Of a stretch of 40,283 bases of DNA, positions 16,044 through 25,069 are shown one piece after another (within the stretch, counting starts at the first letter, position 1; every line of letters begins with the position of its first letter). A program made the translations under genes and the position numbers. Source of the DNA: an uncultured Bacteroidales bacterium (GTDB lineage: Bacteria; Bacteroidota; Bacteroidia; Bacteroidales; FEN-979). Location of the stretch: assembly GCA_903885595.1 (NCBI GenBank), contig CAISJJ010000093.1, positions 1-40,283 of the forward strand, written 5' to 3'. Below the pieces are notes generated by a model, which did no database searches, was not told where the DNA came from, and saw only the letters and a list, made by a program, of their open reading frames with translations.

Positions 16044-16070
16044 GGGGGGACAAAAGTCCCCTCTTTTATT
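16044..16070 (+). promoter_or_regulatory. Leader hairpin with T-rich tract upstream of rimP (candidate attenuator)
   Basis: GGGGAC-AAAA-GTCCCC (16046-16061) is a perfect 6-bp stem with a tetraloop, extended to 8 bp by G45-T62 and G44-C63, and followed by TTTTATT. It resembles a weak intrinsic terminator, placed only 9 bp before the rimP ATG and downstream of the predicted start of transcription. Confidence 0.6.
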
Positions 16071-16078
16071 GACTAACC

Positions 16079-16537
16079 ATGATCACAGAAAAACAACTAA
16101 AAAAATTAATCGACGAACACTTCCAGGGAGGTAATTTATTTTTGGTTGATTTAGTTATTAAACCCGGTAATCAAATTTCAATTTTCATTGATGGCGACTA
16201 TCGTGTAAATGTTGAAGCCTGCCGGCAACTAAGCCATTTTCTGGAAGACAACTTTGACCGCGAAACAGAAGATTTTGATCTGACGGTTTCATCTGCCGGA
16301 GCTGACCGTCCGCTGAAACTTCCCAGGCAATATAAAAAAAATACTGGAAATGCACTTGAGATTATTACAACCGCAGGAAACAAAATTACCGGGGTGGTCC
16401 TGAGCGCTGATGACACCGGAATTGAAATCGAAGAAGAACCTGTGAAAAAATCAATAAAAGAGGTTAGCAAAAAAATCATTTCATTAAAATTTGATGAAAT
16501 AAAATCAGCGAAAGAAGTAATTTCATTTAAAAAGTAG
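16079..16537 (+). CDS. rimP: Ribosome maturation factor RimP
   Basis: A 152-residue cytosolic factor required for assembly of the 30S subunit. The N-terminal domain contains the family motif DLTVSSAGADRPLKLPRQYKK (residues about 63-83; canonical form VSSPGxDRPL). The C-terminal SH3-like domain includes KITGVVLSADDTGIEIEEE. It lacks a visible SD site, as is usual in the phylum. It is the first gene of rimP-nusA-infB, 12 bp before nusA, an order conserved in most bacteria, and is preceded by a leader hairpin that may regulate the operon. Confidence 0.96.
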   Translation: MITEKQLKKLIDEHFQGGNLFLVDLVIKPGNQISIFIDGDYRVNVEACRQLSHFLEDNFDRETEDFDLTVSSAGADRPLKLPRQYKKNTGNALEIITTAGNKITGVVLSADDTGIEIEEEPVKKSIKEVSKKIISLKFDEIKSAKEVISFKK

Positions 16538-16549
16538 AATTATCACACA

Positions 16550-17785
16550 ATGGAACATCTGAATTTAGTCGAAACCTTTTCGGAATTCAAAGAATTCAAA
16601 AACATCGACAGGGAAACCATGATGCGCATCCTGGAAGATGTATTCAAGCATATGCTGACGAAAAGGTTTGGGTCGGCCGATAATTTCGACATCATTGTTA
16701 ATATTGACAAGGGGGACCTTGAAATTTTCCGTTCACGAACCATTGTTGAAGATGGCACCGTAGAAGACGAAAACACGCAGGTGCCGCTTTCTGAAGCTAT
16801 CAGGATCGAACCTGATTTTGAAGTGGGGGAAGAACTTTCGGAGGAGGTAAAACTTGGAAGCTTCGGCAGGCGTGAAATCCTGGCCATCCGTCAAAATCTG
16901 ATTTCTAAAATCCAGGAATACGAGAAAAACAACATTTACGCCAAATACCGTGAAAAGATTGGTGAAATAATCTCCGGAGAAGTTTACCAGGTCTGGAAAA
17001 AAGAGATCCTTGTACTTGATGATGAAAGTATTGAATTGATCTTGCCAAAATCAGAACAAATCCCCTCCGATTTTTACAGAAAAGGAGATACCATCAGGGC
17101 CGTTGTATCAAAGGTTGAAATGAAAAACAACAATCCGATCATCATCCTTTCACGCACCTCAGAGGCGTTCCTTGAAAGATTGTTTGAGTCGGAAGTTCCT
17201 GAAGTTTATGACGGGCTGATCAACATCAAAAAGATAGTCCGCGTTCCGGGCGAACGTGCCAAGATCGCCGTTGAATCCTATGATGACCGCATCGACCCGG
17301 TTGGTGCCTGTGTTGGGATGAAGGGAAGCCGGATTCATGGCATTGTTCGCGAATTGAAAAACGAAAATATTGATGTGATCAACTTCACAACCAATCCATC
17401 CCTTTTTATACAACGGGCTTTAAGTCCGGCGAAAGTCTCTTCTATTGTAATAATTGAAGAAGAGAAACGTGCCGATGTATATATGAAACCCGACCAGGTT
17501 TCACTGGCAATCGGAAAAGGTGGATTTAATATCAAACTGGCCGGAAAACTTACTGGTTATGAGATTGATGTTTATCGCGACACCGATGTTGATAATGAAG
17601 ATGTTGACATACAGGAATTCTCCGATGAAATCGATCAGTGGATTATTGATGAATTAAAATCAATTGGTTGCGACACAGCGAAAAGTGTATTGGATTTGAA
17701 TGTTGCAGAACTAGTTAAACGGACCGACCTCGAAGAAGAGACGATTAATGAAGTTGTCCGTATTTTAAAAGCTGAATTTGAATAA
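16550..17785 (+). CDS. nusA: Transcription termination/antitermination protein NusA
   Basis: A 411-residue RNA polymerase-binding factor that controls pausing, termination and antitermination. Domains in order: the NusA N-terminal polymerase-binding domain (about 1-125), S1 (about 130-200; GEIISGEVYQVWKKEILVLD), and two KH domains (about 200-345) with GACVGMKGSRIHGIVRELKNE and LAIGKGGFNIKLAGKLTGYEIDVY. A short helix-hairpin-helix-like tail follows (IDELKSIGCDTAKSVLDLNVAELVK, about 365-411). It is shorter than E. coli NusA, which has two acidic repeats; about 410 residues is normal for Bacteroidota. infB follows after 19 bp. Confidence 0.97.
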   Translation: MEHLNLVETFSEFKEFKNIDRETMMRILEDVFKHMLTKRFGSADNFDIIVNIDKGDLEIFRSRTIVEDGTVEDENTQVPLSEAIRIEPDFEVGEELSEEVKLGSFGRREILAIRQNLISKIQEYEKNNIYAKYREKIGEIISGEVYQVWKKEILVLDDESIELILPKSEQIPSDFYRKGDTIRAVVSKVEMKNNNPIIILSRTSEAFLERLFESEVPEVYDGLINIKKIVRVPGERAKIAVESYDDRIDPVGACVGMKGSRIHGIVRELKNENIDVINFTTNPSLFIQRALSPAKVSSIVIIEEEKRADVYMKPDQVSLAIGKGGFNIKLAGKLTGYEIDVYRDTDVDNEDVDIQEFSDEIDQWIIDELKSIGCDTAKSVLDLNVAELVKRTDLEEETINEVVRILKAEFE

Positions 17786-17792
17786 AAAACCA

Positions 17793-17800
17793 TAATTTTG
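17793..17800 (+). promoter_or_regulatory. -7-like box immediately before infB
   Basis: TAATTTTG matches TAnnTTTG and ends 4 nt before the infB ATG, inside the nusA-infB gap. If used, it would give a leaderless or nearly leaderless infB mRNA. No -33 TTG at the right spacing; chance in AT-rich DNA is possible. Confidence 0.3.
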
Positions 17801-17804
17801 CTCA

Positions 17805-20800
17805 ATGAGTGAAGGCGTAACAACTACCAGGTTAAGCAAAGCTGCACGGGAATTTAATATTGGAATCAAAACCGTGGTGGAATTTCTTGTTAAAAAAGGA
17901 TTCCCGATCGAAATGGATCCCAATGCGAAATTATCGTCAGAGATGTATAGCCTCCTGATGAAAGAGTTCGCATCAGAAAAGCATGTAAAAGAAGAAGCAA
18001 AAAAGATTGGCCTTCAATTTACTGCACATGAGACAATTACCATTGAGGACAAGAAGTCTGCAACGAAAGACCGTGAAAAAGAACTTGATGACCTGTTCAT
18101 CAAGAACGTCTCCATGGATTTCGAGAAAAAGCAGTATGAGACTGCCAAAAAAGCAAGGGAAATTGTTGTAAAAGAGCCTGTCAGGGAGGAAAAAAAGGCT
18201 GAAATCCCCCCTCCTCCCCCGCCAGAGGTTGAAATTCCCGCTGTGCCTTCAGTTTCAGCAGAAGAAATTGTTAATTTACCTGTCGTAACGGAGGAAAAAC
18301 TTCCTGAGATTGTACCCGGTACAGAATCAATTGAGCCAAAAGAAATTGAGATTGCACAACCAGCAGAAATTACCCTTCCTGCTGAGGAAATTGTAACTAC
18401 GATTTCAGAATTACAGGCCGAAGCACCTCCACAGGCCGAACCGGAAACAGAAGCCGAACAGAAGCCAAGGAATGATTTGAAAATCATTGGTATGATGGAC
18501 CTCGGCGCTTTCGAAAAAAAGCCGGTAAAAAGAATAAAAGACAAACCGCAGCCGGCGCCCGCCGATGTTCTTCCTGAATTAACTGAAATACCGGAAGTGG
18601 TCTTAGAAACAACATCACCCGAGGTTTTCGAAACGCCTGTGCCTGTAGCGGAACACATCGCCGAAATTCCGGTGATTCCTGTCGTTGCTGAACCTGTTCA
18701 GGAATCCAATTTCCTTCCGACAGAACGAATCAAGCTGGAAGGACCAACAATTCTTGGCTCCATGCAACTGCCGGAACCCAAAAAATTTGAAAAGAAAAAA
18801 GCCCAACCTGTTGCTTCGTCATCCGATGAAACCCTGAAATCAAAGAAAAAGAAGCGCAAACGCATCAAGCGTCAGGGCGAAGATGTCACTCCTGCCGCGG
18901 CCACAACCGAAATACCGCGCCCGAGCCTCCACAAACCGACCCTTGCCAAGGATAAGAAATACCACAAGGATGTTCAGAAAACCGAAGTAACGGTCGAAGA
19001 TATTGAAAAACAAATCAGGGAGACCCTTGCACGGTTAAGCCCCTCAGGTAAATCAAAAGCCTCCAAATATCGTAAGGCAAAAAGAGAAGCCGTAAGCCAT
19101 CAGATGCACCAGGAACAGGAGCGCATGGAGGAAGGTAAACGCGTAATCAAAGTTACCGAGTTTGTGACGGCCAATGAACTTGCCTCCATGTTGAATGTAT
19201 CGGTTACCGATGTTATTTCAACATGCATGGCATTGGGAATGTTCGTTTCCATCAACCAGCGTCTTGATGCAGAAACACTGACTCTGGTTGCCGAAGAATT
19301 TGGCCATAAAGTTGAATTTGTAAGTGTTGAGGTACAGGAGGCCATCAAACAGAATGAACCCGATAATCCGGAAGATCTCCGGGACAGGCCCCCGATCGTT
19401 ACCGTTATGGGGCATGTGGATCACGGTAAGACCAAACTTCTCGACTTTATCCGCAGTACAAATGTTGTTGCCGGCGAAGCTGGTGGTATAACACAGCATA
19501 TCGGAGCCTACGAAGTGCAACTCGAAAACGGAAAAAAGATCACCTTCCTTGATACTCCTGGTCACGAAGCTTTCACGGCTATGCGTGCACGGGGTGCCAG
19601 TGTAACCGATGTGGCCATCATTGTTATTGCTGCTGATGAAAACGTAATGCCTCAAACCCGTGAAGCCATCAATCATGCCCTGGCAGCTGGCGTTCCAATT
19701 GTTTTTGCCTTTAATAAAATGGATAAACCCAATGCCAACCCTGAAAAAGTTCGCGAGGAATTATCAAAGATGAATATCCTTGTTGAAGAATGGGGAGGTA
19801 AATATCAAACCCAGGAAATTTCAGCGAAAGCCGGAACGAATGTAGGTGTCCTTTTGGAAAAAGTATTGCTTGAAGCTGAAATGCTTAACCTGAAAGCAAA
19901 TCCAATACGTCTGGCAACCGGTACTGTTATAGAATCATCCCTTGATAAAGGCCGTGGCTATGTTGCCAAACTCCTTGTCCAGAACGGAACTTTGCGTGTT
20001 GGCGACATTGTACTCGCTGGAGCCACCTATGGAAAAGTAAAAGCAATGTACAATGAACGCAATACCCCGATAAAGGAAGCCGGTCCTTCGCAGCCCATGC
20101 TCATGCTGGGCTTGAATGGAGCGCCCCAGGCCGGTGATGGGTTCAATGTTATGGCTGATGAGAAAGAATCAAAAATGATCGCAACCAAACGTCTGCAACT
20201 GCAGCGCGAGCAGGGGTTGCGTACGCAAAAACACATCACACTCGACGAAATCGGCCGCCGCATTGCCATTGGTGATTTTAAGGAACTTAACATCATCGTC
20301 AAGGGCGATGTGGATGGTTCTGTGGAAGCGCTCTCCGATTCCTTGCTGAAACTTTCAAACGAAGAGGTCATGGTCAACGTGATTCACAAATCTGTTGGCG
20401 CAATTACCGAATCAGATGTTTTATTAGCCTCGGCATCCAATGCCGTGATTGTCGGATTCCAGGTCCGGCCTTCAGTAAGTGCGCGTAAACTGGCTGAAGC
20501 AGAACAGATCGATATCCGTCTTTATTCAATTATTTATCAAGCCATTGAAGAAATTAAAGCTGCTATCGAAGGCATGTTATCTCCTGAAATTGAAGAGAAG
20601 ATCCTATGTAATATTGAGGTCCGCGATGTATTCAAGATCACCAAAGTTGGTTCGGTCGCAGGTTGTATGGTCCTTGACGGCAAAGTTACCCGTAATACCA
20701 AGATCAGGGTAATTCGTGATGGCATTGTCGTATACACGGGAATGCTTGGCTCTCTTAAACGCTTTAAAGATGACGTAAAAGAAGTTCAGAGCGGCTATGA

Positions 20801-20891
20801 GTGCGGATTGAACATCGAAAACTTTAACGATATCAAGGTAGGAGATATCGTTGAGGGTTACGAACAGATTGAAATCAAACGGAAACTATAA
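17805..20891 (+). CDS. infB: Translation initiation factor IF-2
   Basis: The GTPase that brings fMet-tRNA to the 30S subunit and promotes subunit joining; 1028 residues. It starts with the IF2 N-terminal helical module ([30 protein letters not shown]). A long low-complexity linker rich in Pro, Glu and Lys follows (about 90-450), typical and poorly conserved. The second IF2-N module ([29 protein letters not shown]) is near 450-480. The GTPase domain shows G1 GHVDHGKT (536-543), DTPGHEAF and NKMD. Domains 2-4 complete the protein ([21 protein letters not shown] and [22 protein letters not shown]). The stop codon at 20889-20891 directly abuts the purA stop on the other strand. Confidence 0.98.
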   Translation: MSEGVTTTRLSKAAREFNIGIKTVVEFLVKKGFPIEMDPNAKLSSEMYSLLMKEFASEKHVKEEAKKIGLQFTAHETITIEDKKSATKDREKELDDLFIKNVSMDFEKKQYETAKKAREIVVKEPVREEKKAEIPPPPPPEVEIPAVPSVSAEEIVNLPVVTEEKLPEIVPGTESIEPKEIEIAQPAEITLPAEEIVTTISELQAEAPPQAEPETEAEQKPRNDLKIIGMMDLGAFEKKPVKRIKDKPQPAPADVLPELTEIPEVVLETTSPEVFETPVPVAEHIAEIPVIPVVAEPVQESNFLPTERIKLEGPTILGSMQLPEPKKFEKKKAQPVASSSDETLKSKKKKRKRIKRQGEDVTPAAATTEIPRPSLHKPTLAKDKKYHKDVQKTEVTVEDIEKQIRETLARLSPSGKSKASKYRKAKREAVSHQMHQEQERMEEGKRVIKVTEFVTANELASMLNVSVTDVISTCMALGMFVSINQRLDAETLTLVAEEFGHKVEFVSVEVQEAIKQNEPDNPEDLRDRPPIVTVMGHVDHGKTKLLDFIRSTNVVAGEAGGITQHIGAYEVQLENGKKITFLDTPGHEAFTAMRARGASVTDVAIIVIAADENVMPQTREAINHALAAGVPIVFAFNKMDKPNANPEKVREELSKMNILVEEWGGKYQTQEISAKAGTNVGVLLEKVLLEAEMLNLKANPIRLATGTVIESSLDKGRGYVAKLLVQNGTLRVGDIVLAGATYGKVKAMYNERNTPIKEAGPSQPMLMLGLNGAPQAGDGFNVMADEKESKMIATKRLQLQREQGLRTQKHITLDEIGRRIAIGDFKELNIIVKGDVDGSVEALSDSLLKLSNEEVMVNVIHKSVGAITESDVLLASASNAVIVGFQVRPSVSARKLAEAEQIDIRLYSIIYQAIEEIKAAIEGMLSPEIEEKILCNIEVRDVFKITKVGSVAGCMVLDGKVTRNTKIRVIRDGIVVYTGMLGSLKRFKDDVKEVQSGYECGLNIENFNDIKVGDIVEGYEQIEIKRKL

Positions 20892-22184
<1,293 letters not shown>

Positions 22185-22189
22185 TTAAG

Positions 22190-22642
22190 TTACTTCTTGG
22201 ATTTCAAATTACCGTAAAATGTAAGCGCATAGTGTGTAATATTAACATTGAAGAGACTTTCAACCTGGGCTTTCACCTCTTCAATTCGGGGATCATAAAA
22301 TTCAAGAACTTCGCCGGAATCATCAAAAATAAAATGATCATGCTGCTTCAGCAAGGTTGATTTCTCAAACTGCGCATAGTTTGTCCCAAACTGGTGTTTT
22401 GTTACCAGGCCACAGTCGAGCAACAGCTCAATCGTATTGTAAAGTGTTGCCCTGCTGACCCGATACTTGTGGTTTTTCATTCTTATATACAACGTTTCAA
22501 TATCAAAGTGACCTTCAGTGGCAAATATCTCCTTCAGGATTGTGTAACGCTCTGGAGTCTTCCGATGCCCATGGCGTTCAAGATATTCTGTAAACATTTT
22601 GCGCACAGTTTCGAACACATCTTCGATAGGTTTCTTGATCAT
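22190..22642 (-). CDS. fur: Fur-family metal-responsive transcriptional regulator
   Basis: A 150-residue winged-helix repressor. The DNA-binding half has [27 protein letters not shown] (about 29-55) and the recognition-helix region [19 protein letters not shown] (62-80). The dimerisation half has the metal-site residues [23 protein letters not shown], with His101/His103. There is one Cys only (77), so the CxxC structural zinc sites of E. coli Fur are missing; zinc or iron sensing cannot be decided from sequence. Family members include Fur, PerR and Zur. The gene lies 8 bp upstream of purA and its own promoter region carries a Fur-box-like inverted repeat, suggesting autoregulation of fur-purA. 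Confidence 0.92.
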   Translation of the reverse strand: MIKKPIEDVFETVRKMFTEYLERHGHRKTPERYTILKEIFATEGHFDIETLYIRMKNHKYRVSRATLYNTIELLLDCGLVTKHQFGTNYAQFEKSTLLKQHDHFIFDDSGEVLEFYDPRIEEVKAQVESLFNVNITHYALTFYGNLKSKK

Positions 22643-22655
22643 AACGGGAAATTTT

Positions 22656-22677
22656 GGATAAAGATAAACATTTATCC
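22656..22677 (-). promoter_or_regulatory. Fur-box-like operator overlapping the fur-purA promoter
   Basis: On the plus strand GATAAAGATAAACATTTATC (22657-22676) closely follows the E. coli Fur box GATAATGATAATCATTATC; GATAAA/TTTATC and GGATAAA/TTTATCC form nested perfect inverted repeats. The minus strand of 22659-22666 reads TATCTTTA, one mismatch from TAnnTTTG, so a bound regulator would cover the promoter. The ATG of fur is 14 nt downstream. Confidence 0.6.
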
Positions 22678-22713
22678 GTATTTAGAACGAATAAAAATAG
22701 ATTTTTTTCATTT

Positions 22714-24933
22714 TTAATCCACCCGGGTCACCCGGGTAATACCTTCAATCATTGTTAACTTTTTTAAGGCCTCGTTCAGGTTTGCAGTGTTTTTTACATA
22801 AAGGGTTATTGATCCCTTGGTCAGTCCGTTATCAGCCTCAACATGAAATGATTTAATATTCAGATTCATGTCATTTGAAATGATGCGGGTGATTTCATTG
22901 ATTAACCCTACTTTATCAATCCCGGTGACCTTTATATCAGTCAGGAAAGATATTGATTCATGGTTAGTCCAGTTTACCTTGACCATTCTGGTTCCATATA
23001 CGGTCATCATTTCCTGGGCCTGCGGACACTTTGTGCGGTGAATACGAATCGCAATTTGTTCGGGAGAGGTAAGTCCGATAACTTCGTCGCCGGGAATGGG
23101 ATTGCAACAGGATGCGACTTCGAAATCAGGATTTTCATTCTGAGAACCGGTGAATTGCTCGAATTCATCAGTCTTTCCCGGTTTTTTTCCTACACTTATT
23201 CCCGCTGAAAGATCTTTCGTCTTTGTCTGATTTCTTGAAACATAATTGAGCCATCCATTCCTGAAACTGGAGGCGGCGAAAACCTTGACATCTTTAATAC
23301 CTATTTTATCCTGTGAGGCGGCAAAGTAAAGGTCAATCAGACTGCTAAAGTTATTTGCCGTCAGGAATCTCTTGATATTTTCATTTGTGAAATCCACCCC
23401 CAACTGCAAAAACCATTTGCCCAGCTTTTCTTTTCCCGTTTTAGCGAATTTCTTTTTCTCTTCGCGTACGGTCATTTTAATATTCGTTTTTGCACGGGTG
23501 GTGACAACATAACTAAGCCATTCTTCTTTTGGAGTCTGCTTGCTTGATGTAATGATCTCAACCTGCTGTCCGTTTGTCAGGACATGATTGATCGGAGCCA
23601 GTTTCTTATCAACTTTTGCCCCGATACATGTATCCCCCAACTCACTGTGAATGGCATAGGCAAAGTCAAGCACGGATGAATTGGCGGGCAGTGTGCGCAA
23701 CTCTCCCTGAGGTGTAAATACAGAGATCTCTTCAAGAAAGAAATAGCCTTTAACGTCATCGATAAACGATAATGCATCTGCATCAGGACTATCAATCATC
23801 TCTTTGATGCGATCGAGCCAGTTGTCAAGCCGGCTATTGAGGTTCATTGATTCTTTATATTTCCAGTGCGCTGCATATCCTTTTTCGGCTATTTCATCCA
23901 TACGCCTGGAACGAATCTGAATTTCAACCCATTCGCCGGTATGACTCATCACGGTTGTATGGAGCGCTTCGTAACCATTGGCTTTTGGAATTGATATCCA
24001 ATCACGAAGCCTGTCCATGTTCGGCCGGTAATGATCAGTTATGCTCGAATAAACCTTCCAGCAATCCGACTTCTCGGTTTCGAGCGGTGAATCAATAACG
24101 ATCCTGATTGCAAAGATGTCGTAGATTTCTTCGAAAGGAACCTCTTTCTTTTGCATCTTCAGCCATATCGCTGCGATTGACTTTTCACGGGCATGAATTG
24201 TAAATTGGAACTCCTTCTCCGTCAGCGCTTTTTTGATCGGGTAAACAAACTTGTTGACAAAGCGGGTACGACCCTTAGCTGACTCCTTCAGTTTCCATGA
24301 AATCATGTTATACACCTCCGGTTCGGTATATTTCAGGGCAAGGTCCTCAAGTTCGCTTTTAATGGCATGCAACCCCAGGCGATGTGCTAACGGTGCATAA
24401 AGATAGATGGTTTCAGATGAAATTTTAAGCTGCTTTTCATGTACCAGTGCATCCAGGGTTCGCATGTTATGCAGCCTGTCGGCCAGCTTGATCAGAATGA
24501 CACGAACATCGTCGGAAAGTGTCAGTAGTATTTTTTTAAAATTTTCAGCATGGATGGAGGCCGTACGTTGATCGAAAATCCCCTTGATTTTGGTAAGCCC
24601 GTCAATGATGGCAGCCACTTTATTCCCAAAAAGTCCGCGAATATCCTCAATCGTATATTCAGTATCCTCAACCACATCATGCAACAAAGCACAAATAATG
24701 GAAGTAGCGCCCAGGCCTATTTCTCCGGCAGCAATTGTGGCAACACTGAGCGGGTGATAAATGTAGGGTTCCCCGGTTTTACGCCGCATGTCCTTATGGG
24801 CTTCCAGCGCCATTCTGAAAGCTTTTCTGACGCTTTTTTTATCAACCGGGTTGCGGGGTTTCCAGACTCGCAGTAGATTACGGTAGCGTTTGATTATTTC
24901 CTGCTTCTCAACCTCAGGGCTCTGCTGATACAT
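22714..24933 (-). CDS. relA: Bifunctional (p)ppGpp synthetase/hydrolase (Rel/SpoT)
   Basis: The long RSH enzyme that makes and degrades the alarmone (p)ppGpp and so controls the stringent response. Using the ATG at 24933 it has 739 residues. Domains in order: HD hydrolase (about 40-190, with ICALLHDVVEDTEYTIEDI intact, so hydrolase active), synthetase (about 215-360, with RIVIDSPLE, DWISIPKANGYEALHTTV and EIQIRSRRMDEIAEKGYAAHWKYK), TGS (about 405-465, VFTPQGELRTLPANSSVLDFAYAIH), a zinc-finger/helical region (ASCCNPIPGDEVIGL), and a C-terminal ACT domain. Both active sites look complete. A TTG at 24954 is in frame, but the promoter box at 24962-24969 would leave almost no leader, favouring the ATG. 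Confidence 0.96.
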   Translation of the reverse strand: MYQQSPEVEKQEIIKRYRNLLRVWKPRNPVDKKSVRKAFRMALEAHKDMRRKTGEPYIYHPLSVATIAAGEIGLGATSIICALLHDVVEDTEYTIEDIRGLFGNKVAAIIDGLTKIKGIFDQRTASIHAENFKKILLTLSDDVRVILIKLADRLHNMRTLDALVHEKQLKISSETIYLYAPLAHRLGLHAIKSELEDLALKYTEPEVYNMISWKLKESAKGRTRFVNKFVYPIKKALTEKEFQFTIHAREKSIAAIWLKMQKKEVPFEEIYDIFAIRIVIDSPLETEKSDCWKVYSSITDHYRPNMDRLRDWISIPKANGYEALHTTVMSHTGEWVEIQIRSRRMDEIAEKGYAAHWKYKESMNLNSRLDNWLDRIKEMIDSPDADALSFIDDVKGYFFLEEISVFTPQGELRTLPANSSVLDFAYAIHSELGDTCIGAKVDKKLAPINHVLTNGQQVEIITSSKQTPKEEWLSYVVTTRAKTNIKMTVREEKKKFAKTGKEKLGKWFLQLGVDFTNENIKRFLTANNFSSLIDLYFAASQDKIGIKDVKVFAASSFRNGWLNYVSRNQTKTKDLSAGISVGKKPGKTDEFEQFTGSQNENPDFEVASCCNPIPGDEVIGLTSPEQIAIRIHRTKCPQAQEMMTVYGTRMVKVNWTNHESISFLTDIKVTGIDKVGLINEITRIISNDMNLNIKSFHVEADNGLTKGSITLYVKNTANLNEALKKLTMIEGITRVTRVD

Positions 24934-24961
24934 TAATACTGACTGTTTTGACAATGTCCTG

Positions 24962-24969
24962 CAAATTTA
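24962..24969 (-). promoter_or_regulatory. -7 promoter box for rel
   Basis: The minus strand reads TAAATTTG, followed by CAGG, and ends 28 nt before the ATG at 24933. It is divergent from the T9SS gene promoter. Confidence 0.55.
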
Positions 24970-25032
24970 ATTTAAAAATTAGAATGATTTGAAATTAAGC
25001 ATTCTTATCTCCACCGGCGCAGAGAAAATTAT

Positions 25033-25040
25033 TACTTTTG
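25033..25040 (+). promoter_or_regulatory. -7 promoter box for the T9SS cargo gene
   Basis: TACTTTTG (TAnnTTTG) ends 29 nt before the ATG at 25070, which supports that start over the upstream in-frame codon at 24989. Confidence 0.5.
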
Positions 25041-25069
25041 ACGGAAGATCTGCTACCCACCCTGAAAAT

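Noticed and set aside
15870-16076. 68-codon frame upstream of rimP
   Set aside because: It spans the rimP promoter and leader hairpin and has no signal or domain.
18014-18658. Long minus-strand reading frame inside infB (214 codons)
   Set aside because: It is the antisense of the Pro/Glu-rich linker of IF-2; its Ser/Thr/Gly-rich product is what such a shadow gives. No promoter or homology.
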